Shown piece after piece: positions 8,826-15,854 of a stretch of DNA of 64,000 nucleotides. The position numbers were made by a program, and so were the translations under genes. Location: NCBI GenBank assembly GCA_945877405.1, contig CAMCSA010000002.1, positions 60,821 through 124,820 on the forward strand, in the 5' to 3' direction. Every line of letters starts with the position of its first letter. The first letter of the stretch is position 1. A model generated the notes under the pieces. It was not told where the DNA came from and made no database searches. It was given only the letters and a program-made list of their open reading frames with translations. This stretch comes from an uncultured Erysipelotrichaceae bacterium. Its GTDB lineage: Bacteria; Bacillota_I; Bacilli_A; Erysipelotrichales; Erysipelotrichaceae.

Positions 8826-8881
8826 GAAAATGGTTTCATCAAAAGAAAATTGTTTTCATCGGTGAAGATTAAGTATAAAAT
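8826..8881 (+). promoter_or_regulatory. gdhA promoter with duplicated operator-like element
   Basis: GAAAATGGTTTCATC (8826-8840) and GAAAATTGTTTTCATC (8845-8860) are near-identical and 19-20 bases apart; each contains a GAAA..TTTC dyad. The second overlaps a possible -35 (TTGTTT, 8850-8855) that is 18 bases from TATAAA (8874-8879). The arrangement suggests a regulator binding as tandem dimers over the promoter. Confidence 0.45.
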
Positions 8882-8918
8882 ACAGTGGTGTTTTTTAAAG
8901 AAGAAGGAGAAATCTAAC

Positions 8919-10265
8919 ATGAACGCATATGTTGAAAGAGTAATCGAAGAAACAAAGAAAAAGAATGCTGATCAGCCTGAATTTCTGCAGACTGTGACAG
9001 AAGTTCTGACATCCATTGCTCCGGTTGTCGATGCACATCCGGAATATGAAGCAAATGCACTTCTGGAAAGAATCGTTGAACCGGAAAGACAGATCATGTT
9101 CCGTGTAGCTTGGACTGATGATGAAGGTAAGCCACATGTAAACCGTGGTTACAGAATTCAGTTCAATGGCGCACTTGGTCCTTACAAGGGAGGTCTTCGT
9201 TTCCATCCGACAGTCAATTTGTCCATTCTCAAGTTCCTTGGCTTTGAACAGATTTTCAAGAATTCTCTTACAACACTGCCGATCGGTGGTGCAAAAGGTG
9301 GCAGCGATTTCGATCCTCATGGAAAGAGTGATGCTGAAATCATGCGTTTCTGCCAGGCTTTCATGACGGAACTGCAAAGACACATCGGACCATCTGTTGA
9401 CGTTCCTGCAGGTGATATTGGTGTAGGTGGAAGAGAGATCGGTTATATGTTCGGTCAGTATAGAAGAATCAGAGATTCCTGGGACAATGGTGTTCTGACA
9501 GGTAAGCCTCTGACATATGGTGGATCTCTGATCCGTCCGGAAGCTACAGGCTATGGTGTTCTGTATTATGCACAGCAGGTTTTCGCTCATGAAAACGATG
9601 ATATCAAGGGTAAGACATTTGCTCTGTCCGGTTATGGTAACGTTGCCTGGGGTGCAGCAAAGAAGATTGCTGAACTCGGTGGTAAGGTAGTTACAATCTC
9701 CGGTCACAATGGATATGTATATGATCCAGAAGGAATTGTGACTGAAGAAAAGATCAATTACCTGCTTGAAATGAGAGCATCCAAGAATGCAAACATCAGA
9801 ATGTATGCTGAAAAGTTCGGCTGTGAATTCCATGAAGGTGAAAAGCCATGGGGCGTCAAGGTTGATGTTGCAATTCCATGTGCAGCTCAGAATGAAATCG
9901 GCATGAAGGAAGCAGAGCAGATTGTCGCAAATGGTACAAAGTATTACTTTGAAGGTGCGAATATGCCAGCAACAAACGAAGCAATTGAATACATGCAGGC
10001 ACATGGCGTTATCGTCGGTCCAGCAAAGGCAGTCAATGCCGGTGGTGTAGCTGTATCCGCTCTTGAAATGTCTCAGAACTCTGAAAGACTTTCCTGGACA
10101 AGTGAAGAAGTAGATGCAAAGCTGTATAACATCATGAAGTCCATTCATGATGCATCTGCAGCATCTGCTGAAGAATATGGTCTTGGATATGATCTGGTCA
10201 AGGGTGCAAACATCGCAGGATTCCAGAAAGTTGCTGATGCGATGATGAGTCAGGGATTGTTCTGA
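8919..10265 (+). CDS. gdhA: Hexameric glutamate dehydrogenase
   Basis: The enzyme interconverts 2-oxoglutarate plus ammonia with glutamate. The 448-residue product carries the active-site lysines K90 (GPYKGG), K114 (IFKNS) and K126 (GAKGG) and the PAGDIGVGGREIGY segment with the catalytic aspartate; the Rossmann motif is in FALSGYGNVAWGAA. An upstream in-frame ATG at 8775 would add 48 residues with no family match, whereas 8919 follows AAGAAGGAGA at good spacing, so I use 8919. Cofactor preference (NADP or NAD) cannot be fixed by eye. It is a single-gene unit followed by a weak terminator. Confidence 0.95.
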   Translation: MNAYVERVIEETKKKNADQPEFLQTVTEVLTSIAPVVDAHPEYEANALLERIVEPERQIMFRVAWTDDEGKPHVNRGYRIQFNGALGPYKGGLRFHPTVNLSILKFLGFEQIFKNSLTTLPIGGAKGGSDFDPHGKSDAEIMRFCQAFMTELQRHIGPSVDVPAGDIGVGGREIGYMFGQYRRIRDSWDNGVLTGKPLTYGGSLIRPEATGYGVLYYAQQVFAHENDDIKGKTFALSGYGNVAWGAAKKIAELGGKVVTISGHNGYVYDPEGIVTEEKINYLLEMRASKNANIRMYAEKFGCEFHEGEKPWGVKVDVAIPCAAQNEIGMKEAEQIVANGTKYYFEGANMPATNEAIEYMQAHGVIVGPAKAVNAGGVAVSALEMSQNSERLSWTSEEVDAKLYNIMKSIHDASAASAEEYGLGYDLVKGANIAGFQKVADAMMSQGLF

Positions 10266-10293
10266 TTCCAAAAATCGAAACTCTGTAAAATGA

Positions 10294-10324
10294 AGAACCG
10301 AAGTATAATGACCTCGGTTCTTTC
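10294..10324 (+). terminator. Probable terminator after gdhA
   Basis: AGAACCGA (10294-10301) and TCGGTTCT (10314-10321) form a perfect eight-base stem with a 12-base loop; only a short TTT tail follows. Confidence 0.55.
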
Positions 10325-10338
10325 ATTTGGAGGACTCA

Positions 10339-10601
10339 ATGAACAGATTTATGATCAGTTGAGATACGTTCTTCTGAAACTGATCATCTATTTGAGTATT
10401 TTTTTATTTTGTTTGGCTGCAATTTGTGTACACATATTTATCTACATATAAACAGAAGGAAAACTGCAAAAAAGAACCGTACAGAAGCTGTACTGGGAGA
10501 ACGATGAAAAAGGAGCAGCCAGACGGTTGGAGAAGTGGAAGAAATACTCGCTATATCAGGACATCACATGTTATGTGAAAGGGGGAAAACATGTCTGTTA
10601 A
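10339..10601 (+). pseudogene. Remnant of a small single-span membrane protein
   Basis: This fills the 325-base gap before the MATE gene. A strong GGAGGA (10329-10334) precedes ATG 10339, but that frame stops after seven codons. One frame over, an open stretch reads NEQIYDQLRYVLLKLIIYLS and then a hydrophobic run ending at TAA 10449-10451. The same frame continues past that stop for 49 codons (TVQKLYWENDEKGAARRLEK, WKKYSLYQDITCYVKGG) to TAA 10599-10601, which overlaps the MATE start. Loss of one ATGA copy after the start codon would explain the first lesion; the TAA is the second. The family is not recognised. Confidence 0.45.
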
Positions 10602-11940
10602 TTCACTTACAGAAGGTTCCATTCTGAAACCTTTGATGAAATTTGCCGTTCCGGTAATTATTGCTTTGATTCTGCAGTCTTTATATGGTGCAGTTGACCT
10701 GATGGTCGTCGGTCAGTTTGCTACAAGTGGAGAAGTATCTGCAGTAGCTACCGGCTCTCAGATTATGCATACACTGACACAGGTTGTAGCAGGTCTTTCC
10801 ATGGGTACAACCATTCTGATCGGGCAGCAGCTTGGCGAAGGAAAACGAAGAGAGGCAGGTAAGACAGTAGGAGCATCCATCGCTTTCTTTGCTGTGTTTG
10901 GTATCATCCTGTCTGTTGCAGTGGGGCTCAATGCATCCGGTATTTCCACATTGATGAACGCCCCTGTGGAAGCTTTTGATCAAACGGTATCCTATGTGAC
11001 AATCTGTGGATTCGGTCTTGTCTTCATTACAGCCTATAACCTTCTTGGCTCTTTGTTCCGTGGGCTTGGTAACTCCAAGCTTCCACTGTTCTCCGTTGCG
11101 ATTGCGGCTGTGATCAACATCTTTGCCGATCTGCTGTTTGTGGCAGTTTTCCACATGGGAGCGATGGGCGCAGCATTCGCTACAGTCATTTCTCAGACAG
11201 TCAGTGTTCTGATTTCCTTTGTCATCATCGGCAGAATTGAACTGCCGTTTACATTTGAAAAGAAGGATATCCGCTTTGATGGATCCATTATCAGAAGAAT
11301 TGTCGGATTTGGTGCGCCACTTGCTCTTGCGGATTTACTGGTAGGTATGTCCTTTCTGATTATCGGTGCGATTGTCAACTCATTAGGTGTTATTGCCAGT
11401 GCTGGTGTTGGTGTAGCTGAAAAGGTATGCTCCTTTATTATGCTTGTGCCATCAGCCTTCTCTCAATCCATGGCAGCCTTTGTTGCCCAGAACTATGGTG
11501 CTGGTAAGATGGATCGTGCACATAAGGGACTTGCTTATGGTATCGGTATTTCCTTTGCGATTGGTGTTGTCATGGCGTGGTCTTCCTTTTTCCATGGCGA
11601 TCTGATGTGCCGCCTGTTTGCTTCCGATGAAGCGGTCATCTTAAGCGGTTGGGAATATCTGAAAGCTTATTCGATCGACTGTATGCTGACGCCATTCTTC
11701 TTCTGTCTGACCGGTTATTTCAATGGTTGTGGAGATACGAAGTTTGTCATGGTACAGAATCTGTTTGGTGCAATCTGCATCCGTGTGCCTGTCTCCTGGT
11801 TTATGGCCCAGATTACACCGGTATCTCTGTTCAGAATCGGTCTGGCAACACCATCTTCTTCCCTTGTACAGTGCGTTCTGTGTATTGGATATCTGTTCCT
11901 GGTATCCATGAAAAAGGAAAAGAAGAGAGTTTCCGCCTGA
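10591..11940 (+). CDS. MATE family efflux transporter
   Basis: A 449-residue protein with about 12 hydrophobic segments in two similar halves. N-terminal GSILKPLMKFAVPVIIALIL and DLMVVGQFATSGEVSAVATG match the MATE fold start; GAPLALADLLVGMSF opens the second half. MATE proteins export drugs or metabolites in exchange for sodium ions or protons. A GTGAAAGGGGGAAA ribosome binding site precedes the start. The stop codon of the upstream remnant overlaps its start, which suggests the two were once coupled. A terminator follows. The substrate cannot be inferred. Confidence 0.92.
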   Translation: MSVNSLTEGSILKPLMKFAVPVIIALILQSLYGAVDLMVVGQFATSGEVSAVATGSQIMHTLTQVVAGLSMGTTILIGQQLGEGKRREAGKTVGASIAFFAVFGIILSVAVGLNASGISTLMNAPVEAFDQTVSYVTICGFGLVFITAYNLLGSLFRGLGNSKLPLFSVAIAAVINIFADLLFVAVFHMGAMGAAFATVISQTVSVLISFVIIGRIELPFTFEKKDIRFDGSIIRRIVGFGAPLALADLLVGMSFLIIGAIVNSLGVIASAGVGVAEKVCSFIMLVPSAFSQSMAAFVAQNYGAGKMDRAHKGLAYGIGISFAIGVVMAWSSFFHGDLMCRLFASDEAVILSGWEYLKAYSIDCMLTPFFFCLTGYFNGCGDTKFVMVQNLFGAICIRVPVSWFMAQITPVSLFRIGLATPSSSLVQCVLCIGYLFLVSMKKEKKRVSA

Positions 11941-11947
11941 GTATCTG

Positions 11948-11983
11948 ACTCCGTTGTTTCTTCAGACAATGGAGTTTTCTTTT
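11948..11983 (+). terminator. Intrinsic terminator after the MATE gene
   Basis: ACTCCGTTGT (11948-11957) and ACAATGGAGT (11966-11975) form a ten-base stem with one G-U pair, followed by TTTCTTTT. Confidence 0.85.
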
Positions 11984-11990
11984 GCAGATA

Positions 11991-11999
11991 TGGTATGAT
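11991..11999 (+). promoter_or_regulatory. Extended -10 giving a possibly leaderless message
   Basis: TGGTATGAT fits TGnTATGAT. Six bases separate it from ATG 12006, so the predicted start site is the A of the start codon. No ribosome binding site is present and no -35 box is clear. Confidence 0.4.
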
Positions 12000-12005
12000 T
12001 TTTCC

Positions 12006-13100
12006 ATGAACGAAAAAAAGAAAACTGAATTACTGCATGTCTTACGGACATGTATGCAATGGGGTGTGAACTTTCTTGCGGTGTACAGTCTGATGGTAGT
12101 TGTTGCTGCTATGCAGGTGGGAGTAGGAAATGGATTTATTGTACTTGTAGCAGGGATGGTATGGCTTGGATGTATGGCGGCAGATGTGCTGCTTGGAATA
12201 AACGAATCTGAAGAATATACCCGTTTCTGCTGGATTGTGGATAGTATCTGTCTGAGTATTATGATGGCAGTATTGAATCCGGTCTGTGGTTTAGCAACAG
12301 CAGTATTCTGTATTGTTGAAATACTGCTGAAAAGAAAATGGAACAGCAGAATAATGATGTGGTGTGGCAGTATCATATCATCCGTATGCCTGTCTCATTT
12401 TATTATGAATCAACTGCAGAATTCTTCAGCTGTGGCTTTGGGATTGAGTCTTCTTGTTCTGCAGGCAGTACACCAGAAGAAATGGCTGGAGTGTAATCCG
12501 CTTGAATATATGACATTACAGCTCCATTCAGAACAGGAAAAAGAAAAAGCATCTATGATGTTAATGGTGTCTGATCTGATTGCATGTTCCTGTATGATTG
12601 CTTTAGGTGTGCTGTATGGCAGATTCGGATTGTATGCTGTTCAGCAGAAGGCGCTGTTTATTTCTATGGAAGCAGATCTTATGACTGCTGGAATCATGGC
12701 TGTGATCTGTATCTGTCATTTTCTGAAGGATCGATACAGCTTTGGAGATATGAGTAAACAGGAAAAAACAGCAGTTCCATGGATGCAGAGCAGTCTTTCC
12801 TGTGTTGCGTTATATTCACTCTGGCTGATGAACTGTTCGCATCTGATTGCCGGTTTTTCCATCCTCTATCTGCTGATTCTCTGTGCTGTGATTTGTCTTG
12901 TTAAAAGGTTTACTGGAGGATCTTCGTCTTTTACAAAAGCCATGCTGGCAGTATGGGCAACGATCTATATGGTCAGTGTCTTCTTGCTTGTTTATAACGG
13001 GTATGATGGAATACAGATTAATGCGATCACACTTTCTCAGGTGGCTGCAGGTTGTGCAATGATCTATCTGCAGTTTATTCGTGGAAAGGGTATATTATGA
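12006..13100 (+). CDS. Multi-pass membrane protein of unknown function
   Basis: The 364-residue product has about ten hydrophobic segments (for example VNFLAVYSLMVVVAAMQVGV near residues 20-40 and ACSCMIALGVLYGRFGLYAV in the middle) and short charged loops. I do not recognise a family. I use ATG 12006; a TTG at 11982 would add eight residues but lies across the -10 element. No ribosome binding site is seen, and the gene may be read from a leaderless message. Its last four bases overlap the start of the next gene (ATGA), so the pair is co-translated with a DUF1294 protein. Confidence 0.7.
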   Translation: MNEKKKTELLHVLRTCMQWGVNFLAVYSLMVVVAAMQVGVGNGFIVLVAGMVWLGCMAADVLLGINESEEYTRFCWIVDSICLSIMMAVLNPVCGLATAVFCIVEILLKRKWNSRIMMWCGSIISSVCLSHFIMNQLQNSSAVALGLSLLVLQAVHQKKWLECNPLEYMTLQLHSEQEKEKASMMLMVSDLIACSCMIALGVLYGRFGLYAVQQKALFISMEADLMTAGIMAVICICHFLKDRYSFGDMSKQEKTAVPWMQSSLSCVALYSLWLMNCSHLIAGFSILYLLILCAVICLVKRFTGGSSSFTKAMLAVWATIYMVSVFLLVYNGYDGIQINAITLSQVAAGCAMIYLQFIRGKGIL

Positions 13101-13366
13101 AACAGGCACTGTACGTTTGGATTGGGTTAATGAGTCTGATTACCTTTGTTACCTTCGGTGTAGATAAACGTAGAGCAGTCCGACATCAATATCGAATCAG
13201 TGAAAAGGCACTGCTTACCATTTCCATCATTGGTGGAGGTATTGGCGGCTGGCTTGGGATGAAAATGTTTCACCACAAAACACAGAAACCGAAGTTTCTG
13301 ATTGTTTCATTTTCTGCAATGATTTGGATTTTTGCGATTGTGGCATGTATACTGAATGTAATTTGA
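13097..13366 (+). CDS. DUF1294 family membrane protein
   Basis: An 89-residue protein with three hydrophobic segments and the pattern typical of the DUF1294/YsdA group: GVDKRRAVRHQYRISEKALL, then GGGIGGWLGMKMFHHKTQKP, then a final helix. The function of the family is unknown. The start is ATG 13097 behind GGAAAGGG, overlapping the previous stop by four bases; an in-frame ATG at 13052 lies inside the upstream gene and lacks a site. It is followed by a HAD phosphatase gene 16 bases on. Confidence 0.85.
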   Translation: MKQALYVWIGLMSLITFVTFGVDKRRAVRHQYRISEKALLTISIIGGGIGGWLGMKMFHHKTQKPKFLIVSFSAMIWIFAIVACILNVI

Positions 13367-13382
13367 AAGAAGAGGAAAAGAT

Positions 13383-14222
13383 ATGGCAATCAAGGCAATT
13401 CTGCTTGATATTGATGGAACACTGACAAATTCAAAGAAAGAAATTACGCCAATGACCAGGGAAGTGCTGTTAAAGGCACAGGCAAAAGGTATCCGTCTTG
13501 TCATCGCAAGCGGCAGACCTGCAAAGGGGCTGTTCCAGTATGGAGATCAACTGGAAATGCGTTATAACCATGGTGTATTTGTATGTTATAACGGTGCGCG
13601 TGTTGTGGATTGTGAAACAGGTGATGTACTTGTAGATATCACAATTGATAAGGAAACAACAAAGGAAGTTCTCCGTCATATGAAGAATTTCAATGTCAAG
13701 CCTGTCATTACGCATGGCTCTCATATGGTGGTTGAAGATGTATATAACTGCATGGTTAATGACCATGGAAGAGAATTCAATGTCATTGAATATGAATCAC
13801 GTATGAACGGATACCGTCTGATGGAAACGGAAGATCTGGAAAACTTCATTGATTTCCCGGTTAATAAGATTCTGACAGCAGGTGATTCTGCGTATCTTGA
13901 AGAACACTATAAGGAAATGTCAGCACCATTTGAAGGAAGACTTTCCATGATGTTTACAGCAAACTTCTACTATGAATTCACCGCAATGAATGTCAACAAG
14001 GGCAGATCTCTTGCGCTGGCAATGGAAAGACTTGGAATAAAGCCAGAAGAATGTATTGCCTTTGGTGATGCACAGAACGACATCTCCATGCTTGAATTTG
14101 CAGGGATTGGTGTTGCAATGGGTAATGCACAGAAGGCTGTACTTGAAATGGCAGATGAAATCACGGATGATAACGAACATGACGGTATCGCAAAGAGTCT
14201 GCTGAAGCATATTGATTTATAA
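13383..14222 (+). CDS. Cof-type HAD superfamily phosphatase
   Basis: A 279-residue cytoplasmic hydrolase. Motif I is LLDIDGTLTNS with D9 and D11; motif II is VIASGRPAKG; motif IV is FGDAQNDISML near residues 227-237. The large central cap domain places it in the Cof (type IIB) group, which dephosphorylates sugar phosphates, FMN or similar small molecules. AAGAGGAAAAG precedes the ATG. The substrate is not known. Confidence 0.92.
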   Translation: MAIKAILLDIDGTLTNSKKEITPMTREVLLKAQAKGIRLVIASGRPAKGLFQYGDQLEMRYNHGVFVCYNGARVVDCETGDVLVDITIDKETTKEVLRHMKNFNVKPVITHGSHMVVEDVYNCMVNDHGREFNVIEYESRMNGYRLMETEDLENFIDFPVNKILTAGDSAYLEEHYKEMSAPFEGRLSMMFTANFYYEFTAMNVNKGRSLALAMERLGIKPEECIAFGDAQNDISMLEFAGIGVAMGNAQKAVLEMADEITDDNEHDGIAKSLLKHIDL

Positions 14223-14272
14223 AAGGAATGGCAGTGCACAGGCATTGCCATTTTCAGAAGGAAGGGATGTAT

Positions 14273-14764
14273 ATGAACCGTGTGGAAATACTGAAACTGC
14301 TGGATGATAAAAAGATTCCATATGAAATCACAGAACATGAAGCTATTTTCAATATGGAAGAAGCAGGGCATGTAAAAATGCCATATCCGGAAGCAGAAGC
14401 CAAGAATCTGTTTCTGCGGGATGATAAGAAAAGAAACTGGTACCTGGTAACTGTCAAGGGTCATAAAAAGCTTGATCTGAGAAGATTTCAGGCAGAGCAT
14501 GGAACAAGACGTCTGTCTTTTGCTTCAGATCATGATCTGATGAAATATCTGAAACTGATTCCAGGAGCTGTCACTCCATTTGGTCTTCTCAATGATGATA
14601 CCTGTACCGTACAGTTTTTTCTGGACAGCGATTTCCTGCATGAAAGGATTGGCGTACATCCCAATGACAATACTGCATCCATATGGATGCATACAGACGA
14701 TCTTGTTTCCATTATACAGGAACATGGAAATCCTGTTACAATAACAGAAATGAAGGAGGACTGA
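14273..14764 (+). CDS. YbaK/ProX-type aminoacyl-tRNA deacylase (PrdX-like)
   Basis: These trans-editing enzymes hydrolyse mischarged tRNA such as Ala-tRNA(Pro). The 163-residue product shows the family signatures NLFLRDDKKRNWYLVTVKGH and KKLDLRRF, then LIPGAVTPFGLLND and the late HPNDNTASIWM. Length and motif order match ProX/PrdX. I start at ATG 14273 behind AAGGAAGGG; an ATG six bases earlier is also possible, while one at 14228 would add 15 unrelated residues. Genes for a HAD phosphatase upstream and a nitroreductase three bases downstream seem to share the unit. Confidence 0.88.
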   Translation: MNRVEILKLLDDKKIPYEITEHEAIFNMEEAGHVKMPYPEAEAKNLFLRDDKKRNWYLVTVKGHKKLDLRRFQAEHGTRRLSFASDHDLMKYLKLIPGAVTPFGLLNDDTCTVQFFLDSDFLHERIGVHPNDNTASIWMHTDDLVSIIQEHGNPVTITEMKED

Positions 14765-14767
14765 CAC

Positions 14768-15283
14768 ATGACATTTTTAGAGTTAGCTGAAAAGAGATAT
14801 TCTGTAAAGAGCTTTACAGATCAGCCAATAGAAGAAGAAAAACTGCGGAAAATACTGCTTGCTGGAAAACTTGCACCAACAGCGAAGAACAATCAACCTC
14901 AGAAAATATATATCATTCAGAGTGAAGAAGGACTGAAAAAGATTAACGAACTGAGTCCATGTATCTACGGAGCTAAGACGGTGCTTCTTCTTGGATATGA
15001 CAATACACTGGAATGGAACAGTATCTTTGAAGAAGGTGTTCATTCAGGAGTAGAAGATATCTCCATCGTAGCAACACACATGATGCTGGAAGCAGCAGAT
15101 CTTGGTGTTGGTTCATGCTGGGTAAACTATTTTCCTAACACAAAGACAAGGGATGCATTTCATCTTCCAGAAACCTTTGTGCCGGTATTACTGATGCCGA
15201 TCGGGTATCCGGATGAAAAGGGAGTTCCATTACCAAACCACACAAAATTCAGAGATGACAGTGAAATAATTGAATATCTGTAA
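14768..15283 (+). CDS. Nitroreductase family protein
   Basis: A 171-residue FMN-dependent oxidoreductase. The N-terminal LAEKRYSVKSFTDQPI and the LAGKLAPTAKNNQP segment bind FMN phosphate; VGSCWVNYF and LLMPIGYPDEKG are the late core motifs. Members are dimers that reduce nitro compounds, quinones or flavins with NAD(P)H. The start follows GAAGGAGGAC three bases after the previous stop, so the two are co-translated. The physiological substrate is unknown. A terminator follows. Confidence 0.9.
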   Translation: MTFLELAEKRYSVKSFTDQPIEEEKLRKILLAGKLAPTAKNNQPQKIYIIQSEEGLKKINELSPCIYGAKTVLLLGYDNTLEWNSIFEEGVHSGVEDISIVATHMMLEAADLGVGSCWVNYFPNTKTRDAFHLPETFVPVLLMPIGYPDEKGVPLPNHTKFRDDSEIIEYL

Positions 15284-15288
15284 AATAG

Positions 15289-15320
15289 CCGGGTGACTGC
15301 AAGTACACCCGGTTGTTTTA
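15289..15320 (+). terminator. Intrinsic terminator after the nitroreductase
   Basis: CCGGGTG (15289-15295) and CACCCGG (15306-15312) form a seven-base GC-rich stem, followed by TTGTTTTA. Confidence 0.8.
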
Positions 15321-15335
15321 CCATTTATAACACCT

Positions 15336-15398
15336 ATGCATATTTTATCTGCCATTTTTATGCAACTGTTGCATATTTTTGGCACATAAAATATGCAT
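15336..15398. repeat. Long nested inverted repeat upstream of rpmE
   Basis: The 19-base arms 15336-15354 and 15380-15398 (outer ends ATGCATATTTTAT and ATAAAATATGCAT) are complementary with one mismatch. Between them lies a second dyad, ATGCAA-CTG-TTGCAT (15360-15374). It is too AT-rich and too long to be an ordinary terminator. It could be a cruciform, a multi-site operator, or an RNA structure. Confidence 0.6.
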
Positions 15399-15471
15399 GC
15401 GAAAGAATTTCCTGTTGAAAGACATGATTATTCTGACTGTAAAGGCATTCTGAGATGTTTGAATTTCCTTA

Positions 15472-15500
15472 TTGTCAAAGGGTTTGACATGTGTTAATAT
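15472..15500 (+). promoter_or_regulatory. rpmE promoter overlapped by a palindromic operator
   Basis: TTGTCA (15472-15477) and TAATAT (15495-15500, preceded by TGT as an extended -10) are 17 bases apart. The palindrome TGTCAAA-GGG-TTTGACA (15473-15489) covers the -35 box and part of the spacer, so a bound repressor would block polymerase. Transcription would start near 15507. Confidence 0.6.
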
Positions 15501-15522
15501 CATAGGGCTTAGAGCACTTTCT

Positions 15523-15544
15523 TTATGCTCGCATAGAAGCATAA
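15523..15544 (+). promoter_or_regulatory. Leader hairpin before the rpmE ribosome binding site
   Basis: TTATGCT (15523-15529) and AGCATAA (15538-15544) form a seven-base stem within the roughly 60-base leader, ending about six bases before AGAAGGGAG. It could influence translation or be a binding site for the protein itself. Confidence 0.4.
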
Positions 15545-15566
15545 GGCAGAAGGGAGATTAAAAAAT

Positions 15567-15770
15567 ATGAAACAGGGTATTCATCCAGCTTATCACAAGG
15601 CAAAGGTTATCTGCACATCCTGCGGTTCCGAATTCGAAACAGGTTCCGTATTAAAGGAAATCAAGGTAGATACATGCTCTAACTGCCACCCATTCTACAC
15701 AGGTAGACAGAGATTCGCAGCTGCAGCAGGCCAGATTGAAAAGTTCAATAAGAAGTACGGACTTAAGTAA
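15567..15770 (+). CDS. rpmE: 50S ribosomal protein L31, zinc-binding form
   Basis: A 67-residue protein starting [10 protein letters not shown], the standard L31 opening. Cysteines C16, C19, C37 and C40 form two CxxC pairs, marking the zinc-containing (C+) type; the conserved [10 protein letters not shown] follows. L31 bridges the two ribosomal subunits. It is transcribed alone from a promoter covered by a palindrome, with a terminator after it. In other Bacillota, L31 pairs are switched by zinc through Zur, but the palindrome here is not the classical Zur box. Confidence 0.96.
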   Translation: MKQGIHPAYHKAKVICTSCGSEFETGSVLKEIKVDTCSNCHPFYTGRQRFAAAAGQIEKFNKKYGLK

Positions 15771-15775
15771 GAAAG

Positions 15776-15810
15776 TGCAGATCTCAGCATTGGGGTCTGC
15801 ATTTTACTTT
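15776..15810 (+). terminator. Intrinsic terminator after rpmE
   Basis: TGCAGATC (15776-15783) pairs with GGTCTGCA (15794-15801), with one G-U pair, followed by TTTTACTTT. Confidence 0.8.
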
Positions 15811-15854
15811 GTGTAGTATAATAACGATGAAATACGTAATAACAGTGAGGAACT

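Noticed and set aside
8775..8918. N-terminal extension of glutamate dehydrogenase
   Set aside because: The frame is open but covers the promoter and operator-like repeats; the family start and the ribosome binding site point to 8919.
8895..10271. Long open frame on the minus strand opposite gdhA (458 codons)
   Set aside because: It mirrors gdhA codon by codon, has high Cys/Ile/Phe content and no promoter or ribosome binding site; a shadow of the real gene.
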